Source: Gammaproteobacteria bacterium
GTDB lineage: Bacteria; Pseudomonadota; Gammaproteobacteria; Burkholderiales; Burkholderiaceae_B
Assembly: GCA_030832095.1 (NCBI GenBank)
Contig: JAURJT010000013.1
Coordinates: 35,146-99,145 of the forward strand
DNA length: 64,000 nt
Reading direction: 5' to 3'
In this document: in pieces, positions 42,760-51,150 of the stretch
Layout: each line of letters opens with the position of its first letter
Position numbering within the stretch: the stretch's first letter is position 1
Position numbers and translations under genes: made by a program
The notes under the pieces: model-generated
The model's input: the letters and a program-made list of their open reading frames with translations, nothing else
Database searches by the model: none
Told to the model about the DNA's origin: nothing

Positions 42760-43677
42760 ATGATGAACCCTGGAAAGCGGTTACGCGAACTGATTGCGGC
42801 ACCCGACATTTTGGTGATGCCTGGTATTTTTGATGGCTATAGCGCCCGCTTGGTGCAGCGCTCTGGTTTTCATGCAGGTTTTTTGACGGGCGGTGGCATC
42901 AGTGAGTCGCGTCTTGGTCAGCTCGACATTGGCTTAATGGGGTTAGAAGAGAATCTGCAAACGTGTCGCGCGATGGTGGCTTGTTGCGATCTGCCAATGA
43001 TCGCGGATGGCGACACGGGTTACGGTAACGCGGTAAACGTGCACCATACGGTACGCGCGTTTGAGCAGGCTGGTGTTGGTGGCTTAATGCTCGAAGATCA
43101 GGTGTGGCCTAAACGCTGTGGCCATATGAAAGGTAAAGACGTCATTTCAGCAGAGGAGAATGCTGAAAAAATACGTTCAGCGGCACAGGCACGACGTAAC
43201 CCGGATTTTGTGATCAAGTCACGTACCGACGCATACGGCACACACGGGTTAGCTGAAGCGATTCGACGACTCAATCTGTACGCAGAGGCGGGTGCGGATC
43301 TTTTGTTTGCGGATGCGGTGTTGGCCGAGCAAGATATCGCAACTTTAGTAAAAGAGACGATCAAGCCAATTTCTGTGAATATGGGTTTTGGCATTAGAAC
43401 TCGCTCTACGACGCCTTTGATTTCAGCTAAGCGGCTTGAAGATTTAGGGGTGTCTGCGGTGATTTACCCGAGGTTGCTGACCGCTGCTGCTGTCCAGGGG
43501 ATGATCAATGGCATGCAAGCGCTGCAGGCCTCGCTTGGGAAAGACGAAATCGTGAATCGTCCAGATTTGGCGGTGTCGTTTGAAGAGTTAAACGAGCTGT
43601 GCGGCTACGCCGAATCGCAAGAGCTTGAGCAACGCTATTTGACGAAAGCGGCCCTCGATAAAAAATATCAACGCTAA
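42760..43677 (+). CDS. Isocitrate lyase/PEP mutase family lyase
   Basis: The 305-residue TIM-barrel protein has the family marks: GGGISESRLGQLD, the metal site IADGDTGYGN (Asp83, Asp85) and the lid motif KRCGHMKGK (residues 118-126) with the catalytic Cys120. These fit 2-methylisocitrate lyase or oxaloacetate hydrolase-like members. A second family member at 43763 shares the same spacing. It lies 109 bp downstream of a Bug receptor on the same strand. Confidence 0.9.
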   Translation: MMNPGKRLRELIAAPDILVMPGIFDGYSARLVQRSGFHAGFLTGGGISESRLGQLDIGLMGLEENLQTCRAMVACCDLPMIADGDTGYGNAVNVHHTVRAFEQAGVGGLMLEDQVWPKRCGHMKGKDVISAEENAEKIRSAAQARRNPDFVIKSRTDAYGTHGLAEAIRRLNLYAEAGADLLFADAVLAEQDIATLVKETIKPISVNMGFGIRTRSTTPLISAKRLEDLGVSAVIYPRLLTAAAVQGMINGMQALQASLGKDEIVNRPDLAVSFEELNELCGYAESQELEQRYLTKAALDKKYQR

Positions 43678-43714
43678 CGGTGCCCATCACAAGGTTAAGT
43701 CACCGATCACACAC

Positions 43715-43751
43715 CAGGTGACCCAAGCAGGTGTCGGTCACTTGTCACCTG
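43715..43751. terminator. Stem-loop between two converging lyase genes
   Basis: Arms CAGGTGAC (43715-43722) and GTCACCTG (43744-43751) are perfect complements, with an inner loop that can pair further. It fills the 85-bp gap between the converging PEP-mutase-like genes and is best read as a bidirectional terminator. Confidence 0.5.
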
Positions 43752-43762
43752 CGAGGTCGGCG

Positions 43763-44656
43763 TTACTTTTTACGACGCGCATCCACTCGCGCCACCAAAT
43801 CGCGCTCAGCGGCATCTAGCTTGTCTAGCCCAACGAGTTTTTGCCGCTCTTGAAAAGACGTCATGCGATCAAGCATGCTCTCACTCGTGCCTTCTCTGCG
43901 TAAGACCTCTAGTCCCTGCCTGATGGCAAACGAACCCAAATACAAGGCGGCGTTGGCGTACAGGATCACGTTATAGCCCATTGCCAGTAATTCTTTTTCT
44001 GGGACGAGAGGTGTGCGGCTGCGCTCGATCATGTTGGCGACCATCGGAGTCCCCTTAAACTCTTTGCTGATGCGCTGCAATTCTTCAAGGCTGTTAGGCG
44101 CTTCAACAAACACCATATCGGCACCGATTTCACGGTAGGCATGCGCGCGCTCGATTGCTTTGTCTAGGCCCTCAGGGCCGCGTGCGTCGGTGCGGGCGAT
44201 GATGACAAAGTTCGGGTCGGTGCGCGCATCAAGCGCGGCTTGCAAGCGATACAGCATTTCTTCGACGGGTGCGACTGACTTGCCCTCAAAGTGACCGCAG
44301 CGTTTTGGAAACACCTGATCTTCAATGTGTAGACCAGCCGCGCCAATGCGTTCGTAAAGCTTGATCGTGCGCTTGACGTTCGCGACGCCACCAAAGCCGG
44401 TGTCGCAATCAGCGATGACTGGCACCGAGACAGCGTCTGAAATTCTTTCAACCTGACTGGCCAATTCATTGAGCGTGATCAGCCCGATGTCAGGGCCACC
44501 TAAATACGTATTTGCGGTACCACCACCCGTGACATACACAGCCGGAAAACCAGCTTGCTCAATTAACTTTGCGGTGAAGCAATCGGTTGCGCCGGGGACA
44601 ATACCTGGGCCACCAGCGGCGATAAGTTCTCGGAGTTTTGCGGTACGTGGATTCAT
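43763..44656 (-). CDS. Isocitrate lyase/PEP mutase family lyase (second, minus strand)
   Basis: Starting at the ATG at 44656 with AGAGAAG upstream the protein has 297 residues. It has YVTGGGTANTYLGGPDIG, the metal site IADCDTGFGG (Asp83, Asp85) and KRCGHFEGK (118-126, Cys120), and ends with a domain-swapped helix region. It resembles carboxyvinyl-carboxyphosphonate phosphorylmutase-like and methylisocitrate-lyase-like enzymes. The MFS exporter gene lies 60 bp upstream on the same strand. It converges with the plus-strand paralogue. Confidence 0.9.
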   Translation of the reverse strand: MNPRTAKLRELIAAGGPGIVPGATDCFTAKLIEQAGFPAVYVTGGGTANTYLGGPDIGLITLNELASQVERISDAVSVPVIADCDTGFGGVANVKRTIKLYERIGAAGLHIEDQVFPKRCGHFEGKSVAPVEEMLYRLQAALDARTDPNFVIIARTDARGPEGLDKAIERAHAYREIGADMVFVEAPNSLEELQRISKEFKGTPMVANMIERSRTPLVPEKELLAMGYNVILYANAALYLGSFAIRQGLEVLRREGTSESMLDRMTSFQERQKLVGLDKLDAAERDLVARVDARRKK

Positions 44657-44716
44657 AGCTTCTCTACGTTGAGGTGAGGCCAATCCCATCAAACTGGGGA
44701 CATAGGCGAACAAAAA

Positions 44717-45952
44717 TTATTTGGCGTACTTGAGTCGCTCGGCCGCCATGTCAGGCAAAAACCAAGCGACAAGCCCAAGGATTGGTAAAAATGAGCACAG
44801 CTGATAAACGAAACTAATCCCATAAAGATCCGCTAGCCAACCCATCAGCGCTGCGCCCACACCTCCTAGGCCAAACGCAAAGCCAAAAAACATACCCGAT
44901 ACAAAGCCGATCCGACCAGGCATGACTTCGTGGGCAAAGACCAAAATCGCCGGAAAAGCCGAGGCCATGAGCAGGCCGATAATGATTGTTAATACGCCAG
45001 TCCAGAAAACATCGGCATAAGGTAAGGCGAGCGTAAAGGGGAGTGTGCCTAATATCGAAATCCAGATCATGGGTCGACGGCCTAGGCGGTCTGTGAGCGC
45101 ACCACCAAGCAGAGTGCCAACCGCGATGGCAGCCATGAAGACAAACAGTTGAACCTGAGCGGCTTGCACTGGCAAATCAAAGCGCTCGATGAGATAGAAG
45201 GTGAAGAACGAGGTGAGACTTGAGCTGTAGACGTTTTTTGAGAACAGCAAGAGCATCAAGATGGTGATGAGAAACAGCATGCGGCCGCGTGGCAAGTCTG
45301 ACACTGGATTAGAATTTGCCGCCCCAGTTTTTTGACTTGGTTTAATGTGAGCGCCGTACCATTTTCCGATGCGCGTTAAGAAAAAGATGGCGATCAGTGC
45401 AGCGGCTGAGACCCAGGCGATGGCGCCTTGGCCATGTGGTAGCACGATAAACGCGGCGAGTAACGGGCCGACGGCTTGCCCCAGATTGCCGCCCACCTGA
45501 AAGAAGGCTTGTGCAGAGCCGAATTTTCCGCCAGAGGCCATACGCGCAACGCGTGAAGCTTCGGGATGAAAGACGGCAGACCCTGTACCAATCAGGCCCG
45601 CAGCAACCAAAATGATTGCGTAGCTTGGTGCAACCGATAGCAGCAGCAAACCGACGAGCGTTGAGCCCATGCCGATCGCTAACGAAAAAGGCTTGGGATT
45701 TTTGTCGGTGTAATAGCCGACTGTTGGTTGCAACAGTGAAGCGGTGAGCTGAAAGGCTAGAGTGATGATCCCAATTTGCGTAAAGTCGAGACTGAACTCG
45801 GCTTTGAAGAGCGGGTACAAGGCTGGGATCAGAGACTGCATCAAGTCATTTAAAAAATGACAGAAGCTGAGTGACACAAGAACTGGTATCGCGGCCGCCT
45901 GCGCCGTGGGATGGCTTGCCGAGTTTTCTGCCTTTGCTGCTGCGGTATTCAT
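44717..45952 (-). CDS. MFS transporter, fosmidomycin-resistance (Fsr)-like
   Basis: The 411-residue protein has 12 predicted TM segments. Its start SFCHFLNDLMQSLIPALYPLFKAEF and the later GTGSAVFHPEASRVARMASGG are diagnostic for the Fsr group of major-facilitator exporters. Fsr members export fosmidomycin and related phosphonates. Position upstream of a PEP-mutase-family gene is noteworthy, since that family can make C-P bonds; but the neighbouring enzyme looks more like a lyase, so the substrate may be an organic acid. Confidence 0.9.
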   Translation of the reverse strand: MNTAAAKAENSASHPTAQAAAIPVLVSLSFCHFLNDLMQSLIPALYPLFKAEFSLDFTQIGIITLAFQLTASLLQPTVGYYTDKNPKPFSLAIGMGSTLVGLLLLSVAPSYAIILVAAGLIGTGSAVFHPEASRVARMASGGKFGSAQAFFQVGGNLGQAVGPLLAAFIVLPHGQGAIAWVSAAALIAIFFLTRIGKWYGAHIKPSQKTGAANSNPVSDLPRGRMLFLITILMLLLFSKNVYSSSLTSFFTFYLIERFDLPVQAAQVQLFVFMAAIAVGTLLGGALTDRLGRRPMIWISILGTLPFTLALPYADVFWTGVLTIIIGLLMASAFPAILVFAHEVMPGRIGFVSGMFFGFAFGLGGVGAALMGWLADLYGISFVYQLCSFLPILGLVAWFLPDMAAERLKYAK

Positions 45953-46137
45953 TTTTTAGCCTTCTGATTCACTTGAGCGCTCTTATTTGTTATGGATTCT
46001 ATGCAGGGGGCTGCTCTTTTTGCAACACATTCGGGCCTTCAATCGAAATGTTGTACGCTAGCGCCAAGGTTGTGCAACAAATCAGAATTTGCTGCGCCGC
46101 CGCATTTTGATGGATTCAACCACACAAGGATAGCGTG

Positions 46138-46545
46138 ATGCATGTCACCGGAGCCTGTCATTGCGGGCAAATTCGTTATGAAGCAGAGATTGACCTCGCG
46201 GCAGTGGCGATTTGCCATTGCACCGACTGTCAAAAAATCACTGGGTCATCCTTCAGAGTGAACGTTCCCGCAAAGAAAGAGAATTTCAAGATGCTAGCGG
46301 GTGTGCCCAAGACGTATGTGAAAACGGCGGAGAGCGGCGCGAAGCGCTTACAAGCCTTTTGCGGTAATTGCGGCACATCGATTTATGCCACAACAGAGAT
46401 TGATCAAAAGGTATTCGGTTTACGAGTGGGGGCCTTAGATCAACGGCAGCAACTCGTGCCGCAAAAGCAGATTTGGTGCGACTCTGCGATGCCTTGGTTA
46501 GGCAAGATCACGACTTTGCCTGGTGTGGCTAAGCAACCAACGTAA
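46138..46545 (+). CDS. GFA/CENP-V family zinc protein (glutathione-dependent formaldehyde-activating-like)
   Basis: The ATG at 46138 has AAGGAT upstream; the protein has 135 residues. It shows the zinc-ligand pairs GACHCGQIRYE, ICHCTDCQKITGS and FCGNCGTSIYAT of the GFA/CENP-V fold. Members were named after a formaldehyde-glutathione condensing enzyme, but most act on unknown thiol or aldehyde compounds. It is followed by a racemase-fold gene after 33 bp on the same strand. Confidence 0.88.
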   Translation: MHVTGACHCGQIRYEAEIDLAAVAICHCTDCQKITGSSFRVNVPAKKENFKMLAGVPKTYVKTAESGAKRLQAFCGNCGTSIYATTEIDQKVFGLRVGALDQRQQLVPQKQIWCDSAMPWLGKITTLPGVAKQPT

Positions 46546-46578
46546 TGTGGCTAGAGCAGAAGCAACAAGGAAATCAAG

Positions 46579-47391
46579 ATGCGTCTCTGGTACCAAAGTT
46601 TTTCGAGATTTGATGCCTTCGGTCAGTATGGCTCGGCGCTTAAGCAGCAGATCAGCCATGCAGTCGATCCGGGCATAGCCATCGAGGTGCACGGTTTAAC
46701 CCGTGGTGGTGGTTTTGCCGATCAATACCGTTATCCCGAATACGTTGATGTTGGCGAGGTCATCGCGAACGGACTCAAGGCGCAAAAAGAGGGTTATGAC
46801 GGATTTTTATTAGGTAACATCGTTGACCCTGGAATTCGAGAATTACGAGAGTTACTGACGATTCCAGTATTGGGTTTATGCGAATCGACCTTAAGTATCG
46901 CCTGCATGATGGGTTCGCTGTACACACTGGTGACGGTTAATCCAAAATTCACACCACGGGTCTTAGAAAATGTTCATCGCTATGGGTTTTATCCCAGGAT
47001 GGCTTCGTACGAAGCGATGAAGATTCACAATTTGACTGATCTTGCGGCTGGGTTTTCAGACGCGCCAGAACATGCCGCGGCTCGCGAGGCGATTTTTGAC
47101 GAGTTTCGTCAGGCGGCACGGCGCGGCATTGAGAAAGGTGCAGAGGTGATTATTGCGGCGGGTGGAGTCGTGATGGCAATGCTGGCACACGCCAACATTC
47201 ACGAGATCGATGGTGTACCCATTTTGAACGGTACCGTTGCACTGACCAAGATGGGCGAAACTGCTGTGAAAATCCAACGCTTAACCGGTAACTTTACGAG
47301 TAAGCATATGACGTACGCGCCACCACGCGGAGAGCTTCTTAAAGAGGTGCGTCGGGTTTACGGTGCTGACGTTTACCCAGGGGCTGACTGA
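46579..47391 (+). CDS. Asp/Glu/hydantoin racemase-fold protein lacking catalytic cysteines (third copy)
   Basis: The 270-residue protein begins MRLWYQSFSRFDAFGQYGSAL, with the family block LGNIVDPGIRELRELLTIPV: Asn80 replaces the first catalytic Cys (LGC/ACFGDPG in active racemases). The second catalytic block reads IIAAGGVVMAML (residues 191-202), again without Cys. It is clearly related to the protein at 40707 and so is a second homologue with changed active site. It follows the GFA-type gene and its 3' end overlaps the converging ligase gene by 19 bp. Function unknown. Confidence 0.8.
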   Translation: MRLWYQSFSRFDAFGQYGSALKQQISHAVDPGIAIEVHGLTRGGGFADQYRYPEYVDVGEVIANGLKAQKEGYDGFLLGNIVDPGIRELRELLTIPVLGLCESTLSIACMMGSLYTLVTVNPKFTPRVLENVHRYGFYPRMASYEAMKIHNLTDLAAGFSDAPEHAAAREAIFDEFRQAARRGIEKGAEVIIAAGGVVMAMLAHANIHEIDGVPILNGTVALTKMGETAVKIQRLTGNFTSKHMTYAPPRGELLKEVRRVYGADVYPGAD

Positions 47392-49139
47392 GCCGCTAAC
47401 GCAAGTTCTGTGCTTGCGAGTTCGAGCAATGCCGAACGTTGAATCTTTCCTGTGGTCGTGCGTGGGATCGCCGTCAAGATTTTCAAGTAGCGTGGAACCT
47501 TGTAATCGGCAAGTTTGCCTTTGCAGAAGGCCCGCAATTCAGCGTGCGTGATTTGCTGGTTAGGATGTGTTTGGACAAAGGCGAAGCCAACCTCGTCTAA
47601 GCGCAGATCCGGCACTCCAACAATGGCAACTAGCGCAATCGCGGGGTGTTGGATGAGAAGCTGTTCAATCTCGGCGGGGTATACATTTGTTCCGCCGGTT
47701 TTGTACATTTCTTTTAGACGGCCAGTCACCGATAAAAAGCCTTCGCTGTCAAAACGTCCAAGATCTCCGGTTTTTAGCCATCCATCGGGCGTGATTGTGG
47801 CCAGCGTTGCCTCGGGGTTTTTGTAATAGCCCAGCATAACGGTCTCACCACGGCACCAGATTTCACCAACTTCGCCGCGTGGCTGCTCATTGCCATTTAC
47901 GGGGTCAATGATTTTGACTTCACTTGGTCCAAGAATTGGTGCGCGATTTTGACAACAGACCTCAAGGGGGTCAGTCAGCCGATTAAAACTCGTTGAAATT
48001 GTATTTTCAGTCATGCCATAGGTTGACATGAGTTGTTTCAAACCGAGGGTTCTTTGAAAGTTTTCAAAGGTGGCTTGCATCACGGGTGATCCGCCAATCC
48101 AAGCATTTTCAATCGACGATAAATCACGCTGCCCCACCGTGGGGTGGTTCACCAGATCAACAAAATGAGTGGGGATACCACCAAACGCGGTGATACGTTC
48201 TTGTTCGAGCAGTTCAAGTGCGCGACCTGTGTCCCATTGAGGCATATTGACAAAGCAGGCACCTAACGTAAGCGCTGGTACAAAGCCCATATACAAACCA
48301 GCCACATGATAAAGCGGCATGTGCCCAAGCATACGCCCGCCAGGCTTAAGATCAAGCGCCAAGCCCACTCGCGTGGCTTGTTTGAGTACGTGATGGTTAT
48401 GCATCACGCCCTTCGGTTTGCCGGTGGTGCCCGAGGTGTAGCAAATCAATAGAACATCTTCTACGGTAACAGTTTGCTCAGCCAGGGATAGCGTGCTCGT
48501 CGCGCAGAGTTGCGCAAGTGATTCGTATACCAGGCCAGTTGGCGTTGCGAACGCAACGCGTAACGCGTCGCGAGCGAGTTCCTGCTCAAGAAGAATTTGA
48601 AGAGGTATCGAGAACTGAGACGTGTGATCGTTTTCGTCGCGTTGACTTCGGCCGTCGTTTGTATCGTGAAGGATGACGCGTTTGAGGGCAGGTAATTCGG
48701 TGATATCGATTAAGTTGTGGGTGGCCTGTTTCAAGCTAGGTGCAATGTGTTCAAGCATTTGCAGATAGTTCAAACCATAAAGCTCTTTCGAAAGTATCAG
48801 CGCTTTGGCATCAGACTGCGCCAGAATATAGCCCGCCTCAGCAGCGGTATAACGCGTATTAATGGGCACCACCACTGCGCCAATTCTGGCGCACGCGCAG
48901 AAGCAAAGTGTCCACTCGAGTGAATTGCCTAACCACACTGCAATGTGATCGTGGCGTGTGAGACCGAGCGCCAACAGAGATTGCGCTAACTGATCGACCA
49001 GGCGATCGAATTGCGTAAACGTCAGAGAGGTATCTCGTGACTTAAAAAATTCTTGTTCTGGCCACTGTGCAGCCGAGCGTCTAAGCGCGCGACCCACGGT
49101 GAGACCTTCTAGTTCTGACAGGAGTGTCGTGTTCATCAT
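47373..49139 (-). CDS. Acyl-CoA synthetase / AMP-dependent ligase (first)
   Basis: From the ATG at 49139 the protein has 588 residues. Motifs: A3 (P-loop) ICYTSGTTGKPKGVMH, A5 STYGMTENT, A7 WLKTGDLGRFD, A8 GRLKEMYKTGGTNVYPAEIE and the acyl-adenylate lysine in TTTGKIQRS. Such ligases activate a carboxylic acid to its CoA ester. It follows an SDR gene (55 bp) and a Bug receptor on the same strand; together they may import, activate and reduce an acid. The stop overlaps the end of the converging racemase-fold gene. Confidence 0.92.
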   Translation of the reverse strand: MMNTTLLSELEGLTVGRALRRSAAQWPEQEFFKSRDTSLTFTQFDRLVDQLAQSLLALGLTRHDHIAVWLGNSLEWTLCFCACARIGAVVVPINTRYTAAEAGYILAQSDAKALILSKELYGLNYLQMLEHIAPSLKQATHNLIDITELPALKRVILHDTNDGRSQRDENDHTSQFSIPLQILLEQELARDALRVAFATPTGLVYESLAQLCATSTLSLAEQTVTVEDVLLICYTSGTTGKPKGVMHNHHVLKQATRVGLALDLKPGGRMLGHMPLYHVAGLYMGFVPALTLGACFVNMPQWDTGRALELLEQERITAFGGIPTHFVDLVNHPTVGQRDLSSIENAWIGGSPVMQATFENFQRTLGLKQLMSTYGMTENTISTSFNRLTDPLEVCCQNRAPILGPSEVKIIDPVNGNEQPRGEVGEIWCRGETVMLGYYKNPEATLATITPDGWLKTGDLGRFDSEGFLSVTGRLKEMYKTGGTNVYPAEIEQLLIQHPAIALVAIVGVPDLRLDEVGFAFVQTHPNQQITHAELRAFCKGKLADYKVPRYLKILTAIPRTTTGKIQRSALLELASTELALAAQSAPG

Positions 49140-49194
49140 GTTCTTTGCGAAGCTAGGCGTGTCGTGCAACTGTGCTGAGCGACTTTAATACGGG

Positions 49195-49980
49195 TCAAAC
49201 CGAGTATCCACCGTCTACGCACAGGTGTTGGCCGGTCACATAAGCGGCGGCAGGCGTTGTCAGAAAGGCGGCGACGGCTGCGACCTCGTTGATTGTTCCA
49301 AAACGTTTGAGGGCGGTGTTGCGCTTCATGGCCTCAATAAACTCTGGCTTGACTTGTGGCTTGAGGCGCTCAAACAAGCCACCATCTATCACGCCGGGTG
49401 CTACGCAATTCGCACGAATGTTATAGCGCCCCTCTTCGCGCGCGATTCCTCTCACAAGGGCCTCGATTCCAGCCTTTGGGGCAGTTGAGAGGATGTCCAG
49501 GGGCGGGTGACGACCGAGTCCCGCGGTCGTGACAGCAACAATCGAGCCGCCACCAGTCTGTCGCATCAAGGGCAGGGCAGTTTTGATGACATGAAAAAAA
49601 CCATTGAGCTCACCATTGATTGTTTGATGCCACTCAACAGGATCAATGTCGCCCACGTAAGTCATTGTGATGTTTGCGCCGGCAGCAAAGACTAGGGTGT
49701 GAATGCGTGGATGACGAGCCTGAATATCAGTCAATGCAGCAGTGACCTGCTCAAGCGATGAGAGTTCAAGCGCGAAAGCCTCGGCGGTGCAGCCACGTTT
49801 TTGAATCTCTTTGACGGTTTGTTGCGCAGCAGAGGCGTTTGAGCGATAGCTAAGGGCGACATTGGCGCCACGCTCAGCAAGGGCAAGGCAAATGCCTTTT
49901 CCAATCCCACCACTGCCACCGATGACAACGGCAACGCCCTCAGGGTAGTTGCCGTCAAACTGGTGTGTCGCTGGTTTCAT
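49195..49980 (-). CDS. SDR-family oxidoreductase with atypical active site
   Basis: The 261-residue protein has the Rossmann motif VVIGGSGGIGKGI (GxxxGIG at 21-27) and FAAG. The active site does not fit classical SDR: the YxxxK motif reads STAPK (Ser165, Lys169; Tyr replaced by Ser), and the catalytic Ser position is Thr (VTTAG, 151-152). A Ser four residues before the Lys is known from 2,4-dienoyl-CoA-reductase-type SDRs, whose Tyr lies further upstream, but that Tyr is also absent here. It lies between a Bug receptor and an acyl-CoA ligase, so a CoA-linked reductase is plausible. Confidence 0.85.
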   Translation of the reverse strand: MKPATHQFDGNYPEGVAVVIGGSGGIGKGICLALAERGANVALSYRSNASAAQQTVKEIQKRGCTAEAFALELSSLEQVTAALTDIQARHPRIHTLVFAAGANITMTYVGDIDPVEWHQTINGELNGFFHVIKTALPLMRQTGGGSIVAVTTAGLGRHPPLDILSTAPKAGIEALVRGIAREEGRYNIRANCVAPGVIDGGLFERLKPQVKPEFIEAMKRNTALKRFGTINEVAAVAAFLTTPAAAYVTGQHLCVDGGYSV

Positions 49981-50014
49981 CGATGGTTGTATGCGCTTGG
50001 GTAATAGCGCACCA

Positions 50015-50983
50015 TTACTCAGCTTTTACGCCGACAGTCTTAATCAGGTTGCCCCACTTGGCGATTTCAGCTTTTAAAAACGCGTCTGCCTGGGCGGGTG
50101 TGTTGCCAACCGTTAGGATCCCTTGATCCTCAAAGCGTTTGATGAGTTCTTCGGATTTCAGCGCTTCTTTGACCGTTGCCGATAACTTATCGACGATCGC
50201 CATTGAGGTGCCGGCAGGTGCAAAGAACATGACCCAACTAGAAGACTCAATCTTTGGGCCGCCAGATTCAACAATCGTGGGCACGTCAGGGTAGCTGGTC
50301 AAGCGCTTGTCAGAGAAAAACGCCAGCGCTTTGATCTTTCCGGCACGGATATTTGCACCGACACCGCTTGGCGCATCCACCAGAACCTGAATGCTGTTTG
50401 ACATTAAGTCTGTCATGGCAGGCGCGGTGCCCTTGTAGGGGACGTGCACCATGTTGATACCGGCGGTGTACTTCAGCAGCTCAGATGTTAGATGAGCCGC
50501 TGCGCCTACGCCCGAGGACCCAAACGAGAGTTTGCCTGGATTGGCTTTGGCATAAGCAATTAACTCGCCCATCGAGTTAACGGGCAAATCCTTGTTCACT
50601 GACAGCACCAAAGGTGTGATCGCCACCAAAGAGATCGGTATTAAAGACTTGTATGGGTCAAACGGCAACTTGCCTTCGTACAACGTGACGTTAGCGGCAT
50701 GTGCGGTGATCGTCGTGAGCATGGTGTAACCATCAGGCGCGGCCTTGGCGGCCTGATCGACACCGATAATCGAATTAGCACCAGGCTTGTTTTCGATAAT
50801 GATCGACTGCCCCAAGATTGTCGCCATACGAGTCGTCACCAAGCGGGTGACGTTGTCGGTGTAGCCCCCAGGGGTGTAGGGAACAATCCATTTAATGGAT
50901 TTGTTTGGGTAGTCTTGCGCGAAGGCCGCCCCTGACGAAAAAATCAGCGCTGTCGCAGCGAGCGCGTGTATCAAATTTTTCAA
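50015..50983 (-). CDS. Bug/TctC-family periplasmic solute receptor, TTG start
   Basis: No ATG lies near the signal peptide. A TTG at 50983 has GGAG 6 bases upstream and gives a compact signal peptide (KNLIHALAATALIFSSGAAFAQD), so the protein has 322 residues. Family blocks: YPNKSIKWIVPYTPGGYTD, IIIENKPGANSIIGV and VPYKGTAPAMTDLMSN. It precedes the SDR (34 bp) and acyl-CoA ligase genes on the same strand. Confidence 0.9.
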   Translation of the reverse strand: MKNLIHALAATALIFSSGAAFAQDYPNKSIKWIVPYTPGGYTDNVTRLVTTRMATILGQSIIIENKPGANSIIGVDQAAKAAPDGYTMLTTITAHAANVTLYEGKLPFDPYKSLIPISLVAITPLVLSVNKDLPVNSMGELIAYAKANPGKLSFGSSGVGAAAHLTSELLKYTAGINMVHVPYKGTAPAMTDLMSNSIQVLVDAPSGVGANIRAGKIKALAFFSDKRLTSYPDVPTIVESGGPKIESSSWVMFFAPAGTSMAIVDKLSATVKEALKSEELIKRFEDQGILTVGNTPAQADAFLKAEIAKWGNLIKTVGVKAE

Positions 50984-51150
50984 GATAGACTCCGAAGATT
51001 CAAGTTCAATGTACGCAAGGATAACCGCGAAAGTGGCAGGCGCAGCGTTGCGCATATTGGGTATAACCCTTGTATCTAGTGGTTCGTATTGCGGGGGCTC
51101 GATTCTGGCTTTACCATTGGTCACTTCTGTTTACACTGAAAGGGTCCACG

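Noticed and set aside
44717..45952. Phosphonate biosynthesis and export pair (MFS plus PEP mutase)
   Set aside because: The neighbouring PEP-mutase-family protein has the KRCGH lid motif of lyases, and no phosphonopyruvate decarboxylase or other C-P genes are near.
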